Part shown: in pieces, positions 22,990-34,638 of the stretch | How positions within the stretch are numbered: the stretch's first letter is position 1 | Layout of the letters: each line of letters opens with the position of its first letter | Source: Trifolium pratense | Taxonomy: Eukaryota > Streptophyta > Magnoliopsida > Fabales > Fabaceae | Assembly (NCBI RefSeq): GCF_020283565.1 | Contig: NC_060063.1 | Span: 42,120,856-42,184,855, forward strand | DNA length: 64,000 nucleotides | Direction: 5' to 3' | Made by a program: the position numbers and the translations under genes | The notes under the pieces: model-generated | Databases searched by the model: none | What the model was told of the DNA's origin: nothing | The model's input: only the letters and a program-made list of their open reading frames with translations

Positions 22990-24170
22990 GTTTTTAGACT
23001 GCTGCGGAAATCGACCCATGGTTTGCAGCATGTCAAAGTATCAGATGAAGTTGTTCATATTATGTCCTTCAATAAATCAATATTGCATCCTAAACTAACA
23101 AATGGTTTGACTGTATTAAGAGATACATATAAATTCGTTGGCTATATTTGGGTGATAATTTTTTCAAAATTAGAATTGATATCTCTCAAGTTGATAAGGT
23201 GGGGAGGTGAGGCGAATAACAAAGGGATAAGGTGGCTGGCATGAGATCGTATGGCATACCCGAAAGCACTAGGCGATATGAGATTCCGAGATTTACATAC
23301 TTCTAACTTTGCAATGGTAGAAAAACAAGGTTTGGAAAATCACGACGAAACCTCATACTTTAGTGGCTAAAATCTACAAAAGCGAGTTATTTTTCTAATT
23401 ATACTCTTTTTGATTTCCATCTTAGTCATAACCCGAGCTATGCATGGCGTAGTATTTGGGAATCTCGCCAAGTCCTAATGAATGGGTGTAGGTGGATTAT
23501 AGGAAATGGAACTAACATAAAAGTCACGAGTGATTCCTGGCTAAGAGAAAATGATGGTGTATGGGTCTAATCACCACAAGTACAATGTGCATATAATATT
23601 ACCGTTAATCAACTTATGACCCACATATGAAAATGTGGGACAAGGAAAAAATTGAGTCTTTATTCCCGGTGAATGTTGCTAATTGTATTCTTGATATTCC
23701 ACTATTTGATTTTCACGGTAATTAAATAAAACAAGTGCAGGTTGGTGCTTGAGAAATCACACGGGATAGTTTGTGATGGCTATAACCTCATAGAGTCAAG
23801 CAAAATGTTCCATAATTGTAGGGAAATCAATCACCTTACTCGAAGCTATGAAAGAAATGGAACGTAGAGGAATCACATACGTCATTTTTGAATCAGATTT
23901 GAAGAGTGTGGTGGATGTTATTCACAACTTATAAGGTGGTAACTCAAAATTTAGTTCCTTAATTTATAATATTAAGAATGTATTGTCTTTAAATTCAAAC
24001 TTTATGGTAAAGTTTATAACGCGACAAGCGAGTGGTGGCTCACACGCTTACGAGGGCAGCCATTTCTTGGTCTAATCGCTATTCTTTTGAGTTGTTACCT
24101 CTTTGTATTACATCTTTATTGATTAATAAAATGATACGATTGTATAAAAAAAACTCTGCTTTACACCTAG
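22990..24170 (+). pseudogene. Decayed LINE (L1-type) 3' half
   Basis: Broken frames show typical plant LINE pieces in the right order. First comes the end of the reverse transcriptase region (GGEANNKGIRWLA, then MAYPKALGDMRFRDLHTSNF in another frame). Next is a connector (WRSIWESRQVLMNGCRWIIGNG and WDKEKIESLFPVNVANCILD), then the RNase H-like domain (FESDLKSVVDVIHN, SLIYNIKNVLSL). Stops and frameshifts occur throughout. Another RNase H tail relic follows at about 24190-24340. No 5' half is present. Confidence 0.7.
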
Positions 24171-24947
24171 TTTACATTTTTTTTTAATCTTTAAGGTGAA
24201 GTTTGTAAGGAGATAAACAAATATGGTTGCTCACTCGTTTTTGAATTAGACATCAAATCTTTGATTATGCACCTCCTTATATTAGTTGATTAATAAATAA
24301 TAATGAAATGAGTTATGTATGTTTTGCTTTGAAAAATAAAAACTCTGCTTTACACTTTTTTTATATGAGTATCAATTTTATTTTTTTATTTTTTTTAGTA
24401 AAGAAAATCAAAATATTATTCTTTATTATATACTCCATTCCATATTTTTTTTATGGGCACCAACGTATTATTCTCTTACTATATACTCAATATAATCCAT
24501 TCCATTTTCTTTTTAGGTACCAAAGAATTATTCCATTTTATCTGTTCGTTTTAAAAACATTTAAACATTTCTTAAAGTATTCATTCTTTTTATATATCAA
24601 ATAAATTTAGCATAAAGGAATGTCCCATCTAAATTCTATAGCAAAAAAAACAAATCATAAAATTCAAATAACATTTACAAAGATATATACAAAATGAAAT
24701 ATATAGATATTTTTTTTTTTTACAAACAACTTTATCAATAAAATATAATATTAATATTGTAATGTAGCACGTGTACTTATTGTTAAACAGAGTTAAAACA
24801 TAATGTTGTCATATTCATGGGGCCTATATTCCTTTAAATATCCACCACTACTTCCCTTTTCATACCTCATCAAATTCTCCATAATTATTAATTTCCACTA
24901 CACTAGTATTCAATCATCTTCTATTCTTCTCAATTCATAGTTTCACC

Positions 24948-25814
24948 ATGGAAGTTGGTTTGAGACTCCTTCCTAAAATTATTAGCTCAAAGAGTAACTC
25001 AAATATTCTTGTCAAATCTGCAGTTAAAAAGTCAAACCAAACAATTCCTATGGATTTTTGTTACCTTAAAACTTGCAATCTTTGTAATAAACAACTCAGC
25101 CCAAACAAAGATATCTACATGTACAGGTATTGACAAATTCTTAACTATATAGTAAATAGATTAAATTTTTAGATCCTAATTTATCTCCATTTTTTAGAGT
25201 ATTAATTGTTAGAGTTTCTTTGATACTCTTATTTTACCTAAACATCAACTCTTTTGATTAGTACTTTCTAATTAGTTAGTTAAGTTGTTTTCGAAAGAGT
25301 CATCTAATTTTGATCGGTACTTTTTAACTAATTTTTTTGTGTTAATTTTGCACCATCCGATTTTAATTGAAAAATTTGCGACTGTAATGCACTGACTACC
25401 TGATTGCATTATTTTTCGACTATCGAGAATCAAATACATTTTTTAAGACCATGGTCTGAGTTAATTTCCTAGAATGAATTCTATCAAATCCTAATTAAAC
25501 ATAACAATTTTTTTCCCTATATATATTTTAGTAATTTTAAATTAACAATTCTTGCTTATATAGAAAAATATGTGGCTTTTTATTTATTTATTTTCTAATG
25601 AAACTTATGTTGGTAATTATGATGCAGGGGAGATCAAGGTTTTTGCAGCATAGAGTGTCGAAACAGGCAAATAGTTTTGGATGAAATGAAAGAATTAGAG
25701 ATCTCTACAAAACAAATGGTACAAAGTTATAGGCAATGTTGTAATGAGGCACGTAGAGAGACATCCCTTATATTAGAGGACATTCGAATGCAAAGACTTA
25801 AATCTAAAGTATAA
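24948..25814 (+). CDS. FCS-like zinc finger (FLZ/DUF581) protein
   Basis: Two exons (24948-25126 and 25628-25814) give a 121-aa protein. The FLZ domain covers about residues 35-79. It shows C43-x2-C46, then DIYMYRGDQGFCSIEC with C66 and C70, then RNRQI: the four-cysteine zinc-binding module and the DIYMYRGD signature of this plant-specific family. The intron splits the domain after the DIYMYR codons, as is common in the family. FLZ proteins are known as adaptor partners of the SnRK1 energy-sensing kinase, acting in nucleus and cytoplasm. The C-terminal part (79-121) is charged and probably helical. The start is the only ATG in frame with the domain. TATA-like sequence (CTTTAAATATCC) lies near 24833. 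The identity is clear; the individual paralogue is not. Confidence 0.92.
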
Positions 25815-27375
25815 ACCAATTTCATGTGACCAAAATTAATTAGTTATATAGTCAGATTTGTATTTTTTGGCATTATTTTTCGACATAATGATATGGCATG
25901 TTTATTATCTATTTCTTTTTCTTTTTTTTTTATCTCTAAATTTTCATTTTCATTTTGTCATGTTCTTATGATTATATATCTTGTATTGATATTCCGACAA
26001 TTTGATATTTTTGACTCTTTTCTTATTGTTTTTATCGTATGTTTTTAAATATTAGTCCTTTTTTGTAAAAAAAAAAAACTCAGCTAGTAATTAGTAGAAA
26101 TATTTTTAGAGGCGTCGGGGTTCAAACTTCGAATTTGTTGTGAATTCGCTTTAGGTGTTTGGAGCAAAAAAACAGCAACCAAAATCAAGCGAATAACAAT
26201 AATAATCATAAGCGATAAAAAAATGATAAAGGAAAAAATAAAGAACACACGATAATTTGTTACCCAGTTCGGTTCAATGATGACATACGTCTGTCTGAGA
26301 GAGCAGTCATCTGTTCCACTATATCAATGAGTTTCATTACAACAAGATTTCAAAGAGTTACAAGAATTAGTCTTCAAACCAAACTCTACCCTTTATCCCG
26401 AGTCTTTTCCCTTGGCCAAGAAACTCAATTTAATATAGTGTTTGATCAAGGTGAATCAATGGTGGTTCAATCTCAACCCTAGTGTTTGTTGCCAAGAGAA
26501 TTTTCTATAAACCATAGTTTGAGTGTCGGCTTCAAATCCTTATTTTTTTCTATGCCCAATACAGTCCATATATATAGAAAAATAAAACGATTAAAAATAA
26601 GAACTAATAAAAGTAGCAGATCTGCACACATGCACTAGTGCATACTGACCAGTTACCATGCATCGGTTCAAGATTCTTTCGGCTCCAGTCACGTCAGTTT
26701 TGCATCGGCTCAAACTTTCCTTGCACTGGTTCAAAACTCCCTCTGATTTCTTCACATCGTGCCATGCACCAGTGCATCCTGTTCATGCACTAGTTCACAC
26801 TTTTCTAGGCTGCTTGCACCACTGCATCCTTGATATGCATCGGTTCATCTTGAACTTGAATTTTCCTGATTTTAAGTTAATCTTCACAGACTGTAATTTT
26901 TCCTTTGTTCATCATAGAGGGGTGATTTTAGGTCATTTTTGGTATCACCCCCTCTACATCTTTTTTCTTCTTCTTTTCATATAAATAAGTGATTTTTCAC
27001 ATATATCGTTTTTTGTTTTTTCGTGTTATCGTTGTCTAAGTGCGGCGTTGTGTTGGTCGTCGTCTTGTGCGACATTATTTGATTTTCCGTATTGTTGCGG
27101 TGTTCTCTTATTCCTATTGAAAGATCAACTTTAGTCCATTGCAGATTCAATCAATGATTTGGGCATCACCGTTACAGATCCGAAAGCATGGATATTCCGG
27201 TGACTTTAATTTTATCATATTATTCGTAGTAGGCAATTTGCCGTCGTATGCCATTAACTTGAATGCTGTGAGTTTGTTTACAGATTCATCCTTTTATGTT
27301 TTTAGCGAAATTGAATATGTAATTGTATTTGATATATTTTATCAATTTAAATGAATGAATATCTTTTTATTTTTG
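25815..27375. other. Gene-free region with LTR-like and short tandem repeats
   Basis: From about 26100 to 26990 the sequence resembles a minus-strand LTR (ACCCAGTTCGGTTCA, a frequent LTR motif). It includes a patch (26630-26850) of loosely repeated GCATCGGTTCA / GCACCAGTGCATC words. From 27020 to 27360 it shares a segment with 50020-50300. The open frame at 26658-26984 is produced by the word repeats and is not a gene. Confidence 0.45.
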
Positions 27376-27750
27376 TAAGAAAAAAAAGGTCGATCCTCAC
27401 ATGATTCTACCACTTCTTTGCACTTATAATGTTCTTTTTAATAGTTATAAGCAATAGTATTATAAAGTATAAATGCTGTTTAATAGTTATAGGCAACAAT
27501 TTTTATTGTTGATTGCCTATACGCAATAAAACTATTGTCAAAAGAATAGGTAATCCCTTAGACTACAATGGTGAAAAAATCATTATCAAAGGTATGGGCA
27601 AAAATGATGTGGTGTCACTAACACTTTTTTAAGCAACATATGCAAAGTAAAGTGTTGCCTAAAAAGAAGATTAGGCAACACTTTATGTGTGTTGCAATTA
27701 GTGTTTTTGCAATGCATTATAGTAATTGTTGCCTATAAATAATGTCAATG
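27376..27750. mobile_element. DNA-transposon fragment with GTTGCCTA repeats
   Basis: The words GTTGCCTA and TAGGCAAC recur in both orientations. They include a perfect 15-bp stem (27649-27663 with 27672-27686, 8-bp loop). Such subterminal repeats in both orientations are typical of CACTA-type non-autonomous elements. The ends are not resolved. Confidence 0.4.
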
Positions 27751-27751
27751 G

Positions 27752-28397
27752 GAATGATTGAGGCGTAAGGCGTTCATATGATATGTGATATGTACACGTC
27801 TTTGATTGTTTAAATTTAAGAGTTTTGCAAAAGCCTCTTTTTACTTTGTCGTAGTGCTTGCAAAGACCGTCGCAACATGTATCATGCTCACCGGGAACAC
27901 AAGCAGGGACGGATCTAGAAATCAATCACATGGGGGGCCGAATTTTTTTAACAATAAATAATAGAGTTAAATATATTTTTTATCCTTATAAAATAACGAG
28001 TTTTTATGTTTAGTCCTATTAAATTTTAACTTAAAATATCCTTTAAAATATTGCAGTTTGGTAAGAATAGTCTCCATTTTGAAATATTCTTACAAAAAAT
28101 TGATACTTTTAGTCCTCAAAATAGTTCCTATAAAATACAAATATGGACTAAAAGTAAATTTTTTGAAGGACAAAACTTAAAAACTCATAATTTTATAAAG
28201 ACTAAAAATATATTTAACTCAAAATTATTAAATAAAATCACAATAATTTATTTAAGAGGTGTCATTAGTAACTATATGCATGTGGGAGGGGGGGGGGGTT
28301 GAAGCCCCTGCTTGCCCCCCCTTCAGTCCGTCCCTGAACACAAGGTCCAAAAGTTGTCAATACATTTGTACACCTTATCATATTTGGCAATGTTTAA
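27752..28397 (-). pseudogene. Defensin-like cysteine-rich gene, split by a MITE
   Basis: Two parts match the intact paralogue at 30833-31092. The upstream part at about 28345-28397 encodes a KYDKVYKC-like stretch. The downstream part at about 27752-27895 encodes PGEHDTCCDGLCKHYD followed by GFCKTLKFKQ. Between them is a complete 433-bp hAT-type element. The C-terminal C-x-C-x-C end of the paralogue is not conserved here, and no signal-peptide exon was found, so the copy is dead in more than one way. Confidence 0.8.
27904..28336. mobile_element. hAT-type MITE, complete, 433 bp
   Basis: The terminal inverted repeats CAGGGACGGA and TCCGTCCCTG are perfect over 10 bp. A perfect 8-bp target duplication AACACAAG flanks it (27896-27903 and 28337-28344). 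An 8-bp duplication and CAGGG ends are hAT hallmarks. Inside, about 27964-28000 and 28185-28220 form a second, imperfect inverted repeat. There is no transposase. Related ends are seen near 18191 and 53260. Confidence 0.85.
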
Positions 28398-28689
28398 GAA
28401 ACCGGGTCAGACTGGCCCATTCGATCGGTTTGACCGAGAACTGTACCAAACACCGGTCCGGGTGACTCCAAAAAACCGCTAGTCTATATAACCAGACAAA
28501 AAACTAGAAAAACCGGTCACAACCAAACAAACTGGTATCTGTTTTAAAAAATCGTTTGGTCTAGCTCAGTGAACAATTTTTTTTTTTTTGCTCTTTTCAA
28601 ACTTTCTGCTTAACAGAAAAAAAAACCTTCTTTAAATTTTTTTTAAAAAAGTAACAGAAAATCAATCAGAGAAAAAGAATTGGAGAGGG

Positions 28690-29200
28690 AGTTCAATAAA
28701 GGTTGGTTGCTTGTGTTATTGAGTACCTTTGCTCAAAATATCTCACATTTTTTATGTAATCAATCATATGATTAATGTAGAGAAAGAAAAAGAAATGACA
28801 AAGTGCATAATATAGTAGTAGTAGTAGTAGACCATGATTAACAAGGACATCAGCCAGTAGGTTACATTCTCTGTATATGTGAGTAACTGTGCTAGTCTGA
28901 GAAGAATCAAAACATTGTGTCATCTGTTTCTTAATTAAAGCCTAAGTCACAGGGGTAGCTTTATTTTTGAATGCTAAAACCACTAAAAGTTTGAGTGAGT
29001 TTTCCAACCAAAGATTGTTCCAATTCATCTGGTGTGCAACTTAGCTTTCTTAGCTCCACAAAGTTCAAGTTGGTATGAGGAGGCAATTCCCAAATGCTCA
29101 GCAAAACCATATAAGAAATCAACTTCATGATTTCTAAAAATGGCACCACATATGAAGCAATGCTTGGATTACTTTTAGAAGCTCCATCAATATTGCACTT
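28690..29200 (-). pseudogene. LINE RNase H fragment
   Basis: The minus strand encodes THIYRECNLLADVLVNHG, the typical end of the plant LINE RNase H domain. Upstream is a second fragment with SIWELPPHTNLNFVELRKL. Stops interrupt the frame. It is a relic of a non-LTR retrotransposon. Confidence 0.5.
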
Positions 29201-29455
29201 GTTCCAATTTAGAGGTTCGATTCATGACTCATGTATATGGAGAAAATTCGGTTAGAAGGGGAGAACCCACCTTATGTGTGCAACAGATTCCCTGATGGAG
29301 ATTAATCATCAATAATAGCAGCTAGTGGTAGAAACTTCATACCAATACCATGGTAAAAAAAAAATCTTACAATTGTCTGCAGCCAACTAATTGTTGTTTA
29401 TTACGTTAGGATGTCATATTTTCGAGATAATTGAGTTCAAAACTTCATTACCAAG

Positions 29456-29718
29456 GTTTTTTTTTATAAGCAAAAATTGAATTATAAGGAGTACAAAGGG
29501 ATACTCACCCCTTACAATTCAGAAGCAAACACCTTAGGTACATTGAAAGCAACCCAAGGGATTTTTACACCAGTCATGAAAATCAAAATTTACATTGCTC
29601 CCCAATCGACCTATAAATCAAAACAAAGCAAAATACATAATATGGTTCACTAACAAGGAAACATTAAAAATAACACCTCTAAATAAAATATTATTATGCA
29701 TGCGCCAAATAAACTCCG
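29456..29718 (-). mobile_element. 5'-truncated retroposon tail
   Basis: A T-run head (minus-strand poly-A) is followed by LINE-3'-end-like sequence. It is flanked by TTACCAAG (29448-29455 and 29719-29726), an 8-bp candidate target duplication. Confidence 0.45.
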
Positions 29719-29795
29719 TTACCAAGATAATTATCTCATTGATAAAGTAAAATATAAGTACATATCTCATTGGTAAGATATACAGTAACAATGTT

Positions 29796-29835
29796 TTTTT
29801 TTTTTACTACAAGGAGGGCATAAGCCCAAATACAA
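29796..29835 (-). mobile_element. Very short (40 bp) retroposon tail
   Basis: About 12 T followed by some 28 bases are flanked by the 10-bp duplication TAACAATGTT (29786-29795 and 29836-29845). This is the expected footprint of a severely 5'-truncated target-primed insertion. Confidence 0.55.
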
Positions 29836-29860
29836 TAACAATGTTGTTTATTAATAATTT

Positions 29861-29961
29861 TTTTTGGATACAAAAGAGACCTAAGCTAAACGGAGATGAC
29901 TCTAGGGGTAGTAACTCCCATTTACATCCATAAGCAACAAACTACTCAAACTAGCCGGATA
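29861..29961 (-). mobile_element. 5'-truncated retroposon tail with 17-bp target duplication
   Basis: A 101-bp poly-T-headed insert is flanked by a perfect 17-bp direct repeat TTGTTTATTAATAATTT (29844-29860 and 29962-29978). The repeat overlaps the duplication of the neighbouring 40-bp insert by two bases. Confidence 0.7.
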
Positions 29962-30261
29962 TTGTTTATTAATAATTTCTCTCCCTTCAAAAAAATTAAT
30001 AATTTCTCTCTCAATAAAAACAATTCCTTTTTTATTAACAATATTGTCATCTAAAGTTCATAAGGTGGTAGCTCAATTTTAAGAGATTAACCTTATGATT
30101 TCAGGGGAGAAAAATCAAATTACTTTGGAGACCGTTGTAAATTGACCGTTTGTGTCAAATTTGATAAAAATCTATTTCCCCATTATGTATATTTTTTTAA
30201 AAAAAGAGCAAATATGGTAATTAATAATATTGGTCAACTAAAAATCATTATTATAAAAGTT

Positions 30262-30560
30262 TTTTTTTTTGTTTTGACGCAATAAACTCATAGCATTTCA
30301 TTAATAATCAAATCTTGGATACATGTAGGAATAGTAGTAAAAGTATGGGAACTAGCTAAGGATGTGGCCACTCTAGCAAGATTACGAGTAACCTCATTTT
30401 CTTATCTGCTAATAAACTTAACATGAGAGTTTCTAAAATAAGAAGAATAAATACGCCTGCATTCACTAATAACAGCTCCAAAATCAGACACATTTGTGGT
30501 AGTACTATTGAAGCCATCAACCACAATCTTGGAATCTAATTCAAAGACAACACTATTTTA
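30262..30560 (-). pseudogene. LINE RNase H tail with poly-A
   Basis: The minus strand encodes VVFELDSKIVVDGFNST, then SECRRIYSSYFRNSHVKFIS, one stop, and VTRNLARVATSLASSHTF. This is the RVT_3 RNase H pattern of plant LINEs, and the copy ends in a poly-A (plus-strand T run near 30262). It is a 5'-truncated copy. Confidence 0.65.
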
Positions 30561-30832
30561 TTCATAAGTCGAAGTGGTACAATAAAGGTATTTGTTATTG
30601 GTCGATAGTATAATTAATTTTTACACCAAAAGTTCATCAAAATAAAATTATAAAATATATAGTACTATTGATTTTGATTTATTTTTATTTTAGCATGGAA
30701 TCAAATATAAAAGAAATATATTGTTGACATTGGCACTTTAAACAAAGTATTCAATCATATAAATAAAATCATCATTGATAAATAATTGCAGTTGTGGCAA
30801 TTACTAATTATTAATTGGTACAAAATAAACAT

Positions 30833-31366
30833 CTAACAATAACAATGGCAAAAATGATGTGGTGCTGGTTGTTTAAATTGAAGTGTTTTGCAAAAGCCTC
30901 CTTTTTCATTGCCGTAGTGCTTGCAAAGATGGTCGCAACATGCATCATGCTGACCAGGAGCACAAGGTCCAACAAAATTGTCAGTACATTTGTACACCTT
31001 ATCAAATTTAGTATTTGGCGGGCATTCCGACGGCGGCCAAGACAACGGTGTTACCGGGCTTTGAGCAGCATCACCCACCACTTTGTCCAAACCTATTCAA
31101 CAAACTTAAATTATTAGTATCATAGTAAGAATGTTTCACTAATTTCTCAAAGCAAATATGAGTTTATATACAACAATATAGAACAAGGACACTTTTTATA
31201 TTAGTCGTGTCTCGGTGTCAGATATGTGTTGGTATTAGGCATTGACATAACACTGATACTTATTATTAGAAATGAATATTAAGAAATTGAACTTACTCAA
31301 GAATAAGATGGTCATGACTGCCATGGTGGTGGCAAAGAGTGGAAGTAGTCCAATTGCTCTAGCCAT
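30833..31366 (-). CDS. Secreted defensin-like cysteine-rich peptide
   Basis: Two exons (31297-31366 and 30833-31092) give a 109-aa precursor. Exon 1 encodes a hydrophobic signal peptide (about residues 1-24, MARAIGLLPLFATTMAVMTI...). The intron falls just after it, the usual layout of plant defensin-like genes. The mature part has ten cysteines (47, 59, 67, 75, 76, 80, 91, 105, 107, 109) with a CC pair, a GGFC turn and a C-x-C-x-C end. This pattern fits secreted disulfide-rich peptides of the defensin-like class, but the subfamily is not recognised and ten cysteines is more than a classic eight-cysteine defensin. A likely role is extracellular defence or signalling, which is inference. A broken paralogue lies 3 kb upstream in sequence order. 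Open frames on the other strand are shadows. Confidence 0.8.
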
Positions 31367-31409
31367 CTTGAAATTCATGCATGAGAATAAAAGTAGGAGT
31401 AAACGTTTT

Positions 31410-31417
31410 TATTTATA
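31410..31417 (-). promoter_or_regulatory. TATA box of the defensin-like gene
   Basis: TATAAATA on the minus strand lies 44 bp upstream of the start codon, a position that leaves a very short 5'UTR. No other strong TATA candidate is closer. Confidence 0.6.
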
Positions 31418-33830
31418 GGCAAGAGACCAATTTACATTCATGCATGAAATTAATGTATATTAACAAAATTGTTAAAAAAATATTTATTTAATTCGTATTG
31501 AATATAATTTCTTATTATGAATTTAGAGTTTTATTTGATCAATATTAAAAATTAGATTAAACAAAAAATCAAACCAAATGAATATGGTAATTAATCATAT
31601 TGGTCAACAAAAATTTATTTTTCTTGAAAAATTGTAAAGTTGTAGTTGATAAATATTGACATTTTACGGAAGTATAATAAAATATTGAAATTGTGTCAAA
31701 TAAAATTATTTAAAAAATTAAATGCCAAAAGAAAGGGGGCTTCTACGGTACATTCGAATAATTTGAATGTACCGGTACATCACGTCAGTAAATTGTTAAA
31801 TTAGCGATTATTTTTATGCATTAAATAACTATTAGTCGATTATTGTATTTTAGAAATAATAATATTACAAGAAAAAACACAATTTTATTGTTTATAAGCA
31901 TTATACTAATTTTTCTAATATTTTTTTTTTAAAATTCAATATTGGCTATTATGATGAATAAAAATCCAAAAAATATCGAATTTTATATTTTTGACGGTTT
32001 TGATGAATAATATGTAGTTACTATAATTATTTTACTGATAAGAAAAATGATTTACTTTAGAAAATAATCATTTATCTATTAATTTAATTATATAATGTGC
32101 CGGTGCATTAGAAATTAACATATGTACCATAGAATTTGCCCAAAAAGAAATAGGAAAAATTAAATGCCAAAAGAAATAGGAAAAAGTTTCCTATTATAAA
32201 ATTGTGTAAAATATTGAAAAAATTTCTTAGTATTCGTTATTTTTTGTTTCGTGTTAAAAAGCGTTTCTGTTGTAACCAAAAAAAAAAAAAAGCGTTTCTG
32301 TAACTTTTTTGCTCAAAATCAAATGCCAAAAGAAATTACAGCCAAAAATATTAGATCCAATATCAAAATCTAAAAAAAAAAAAAAAACTCAGATTCATGG
32401 TTGTGATTGATTTTTGATTTTTTTTAAAATTTTTACCACCAGTATTCGACACATTAAATCGACTAATCTGGTTTCGGGGTCAATTGATTTTTCGTTTTTA
32501 AGAAATATGATTTTTCATCTCAAAATTGTTTATGAATTTATGGAGTGGTATAGTTCATGATATTTGATAACAATGGGATGTCTTAAGAGGCACATACGGA
32601 TGAATTAAGAAGATGAAAGATCCTTCCTATTTTTCCAGAAATTGATGAAGTTGAAGAATTTTGATACAGATGAGGAGATTATAATTTTCAGAATTTTGAA
32701 TCTATTTAAAAATAACACCTGTACACGAGTTTTTTCTTACATAAAACTAACGGTAAGGACTTGTGTGAGTAACATAAGTACATTTAAAGGATAAAAACGG
32801 AATAAAAATTAATTAAGAAACTAAAATAAAACTGAAAAATAAATTAAGAGACCAAAATGGTGAAGCAAGAGTTAATTTACCGTGCAAGCAAGAGTTAATT
32901 TTCACTCATACAAATATAGATCTTTTAAGTTTTAACCAATATAGTGTGACACAAGTGGTAAATACTTGAGTCCTAACTATTTGGTCTTGAGTTCGATCTC
33001 AGGCCGATGCGTATGGAGAAGGTCAATCCCTTAAATAAATCTCAGTTACTTCGAGAGGATTAGTCTCTGCAGTTGCGCGCGGAGCATACCTTTGATTTTT
33101 TTTTAAAATATAGATCTTTTAATAAAAAATTAATTAAGAAAGATAGAAAAAAAATTAAACAAAATGGTGTAACAGGAAATTATTTTTTTGACAAAAAAAA
33201 TTAATAGTGGGTTAAATGGTCATTTTCATAACTCTCCGGTGAAGGTTGCTAATTAAAACTCTTACTATTTAGAGTTTAGACGACACATGTGGGCAATATC
33301 ATAAAAATAGTCACTTATACTACTATGATATGAAATTTTACTTATTTTATTTAGTATTTAACCTATGGTTATCAAGGAAACCGAGCTCGATAATTAAGAG
33401 TTCGAATGCGAGATAAGTAATTATTTTTTATGCCTTTTTGTTAATTTTTTATTTATTGAAAAGCAAGTATTAATTTTCACTTCATTTAACGGATGATGGA
33501 TGAATTTAACCGCAAAGGCTGTTGTTGTTGGATAGAAAAATAGAGGGGAGGTGAGATACATTAGTATAAACGTTAAGGGAGGTTAGTGTAATTTTCCAAT
33601 AAATATTTTATTTGTCCTAGTAAATAGAAATGTAGTTATTTTTTGTCTAGAATTTTGTTATTATTTCCTATAAAATAGACCTAAGTTATCATATTTAAAT
33701 CGATAAGTCTTGGTGGTGCCAATTTTTCTTATAAAAAAAAAAAAATTAAACCGATAAGAACCTAAGTTATGATATTTAGGTCTACCAAGTGAAAAGGAAA
33801 AACAAATAAACGGAGCTGAAAAAGTTTTCG
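31418..33830. other. Gene-free AT-rich region
   Basis: No gene is seen. A SINE-like segment lies at 32935-33110 and another partial one near 33380-33430 (GTTCGAATGCGAG). The right edge leads into the 5'UTR exon of the first RBR gene. Confidence 0.45.
32935..33110 (+). mobile_element. tRNA-derived SINE
   Basis: The A-box-like ACACAAGTGGTAAATAC and B-box-like GAGTTCGATCTCAGG have tRNA-like spacing. They are followed by a body and a T-rich end near 33100. Confidence 0.45.
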
Positions 33831-33836
33831 AATTTG

Positions 33837-34628
33837 GTAAGCTCCTGTACTCTATAATTTCTTCTCATGATGTTCTTGACTTGGTTTTGGGTTTAGTGAA
33901 ATTTGGTTTTTATCATCTTATTTTTGGAAAGAACTCTTCTTATAGTCTTTTTCTTTTTTGTTAGCCCTAGATATCTACACAATCTATCGATCTTTAGAAT
34001 TTAACTACAAGGTAAATAAAATTTGACTAAAGATTGTTTATTCAAGATTCAAGAATCAAACTCGATTCTGCCATTATTTTCGTCTTTAATATATGGATAT
34101 ATATACTCATCAATTGCCCTGACAAGTAGTAATTAAGATATAAACCAAATCCGAACATAAATTGTTTTAACACAAAAGTCCTATTTTGTTCCTCGGTTCG
34201 CCCCCGCGCCACCTTGTTTCCTGTTGCTGCATGTTGCAGATTTTGCATTAGGTTACGGACAAGGCAACCATGGCTCTAAGATAAACAAGCATGCTTTTCT
34301 TTCATATTTGTTTGTCATGTTCATCTCATTAGACACTTATTGTTAATTGATGTCATGAAGATAACTATCTCATAAGATTTTGCTGTAATTTTTTTCTCTT
34401 TTGGATCTAGATCGTCTGTGTTATATATAAAAATAAGAGAATAATTTACATAAAAAAAAAACACATCAAAATTTTGAATTCTCTTTTTTTAGGGTAGTTG
34501 AATAATAAGTGTGTGGATAAGTTAATTTCTCTAAGTTATAAGTTTATATTTAATTCTTATAGTACTTTTTTGTCTTTTATCTAATTATTTTTCTTATTCT
34601 GATAATTCATATCCTTTTGGTTATTCAG
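33837..34628 (+). other. 5'UTR intron of RBR gene 1
   Basis: The donor follows AAAGTTTTCGAATTTG (GTAAGC at 33837). The acceptor TTATTCAG ends at 34628, ten bases before the ATG. The same exon-end sequence is found upstream of the other two RBR genes, which supports a conserved leader intron. Confidence 0.55.
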
Positions 34629-34638
34629 AAACAGAACC

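Larger units (their letters stand above)
28337..30832. other. Gene-free region rich in retroposon tails
   Basis: Apart from the upstream part of the defensin-like pseudogene at its left edge, this stretch holds an ACCGGTTTGACCG-type repeat (about 28390-28560), a LINE RNase H relic on the minus strand (about 28690-29200), three short poly-T-headed insertions (29456-29961) and a second LINE RNase H tail (30262-30560). No functional gene is seen. Confidence 0.55.

Noticed and set aside
26658..26984. 108-codon His-rich open frame
   Set aside because: Generated by loosely repeated GCATCGGTTCA-type words inside an LTR-like region.
30815..31117. 100-codon open frame on the plus strand
   Set aside because: It is the antisense shadow of the defensin-like gene, whose minus-strand frame has a signal-peptide exon, a TATA box and ordered cysteines.
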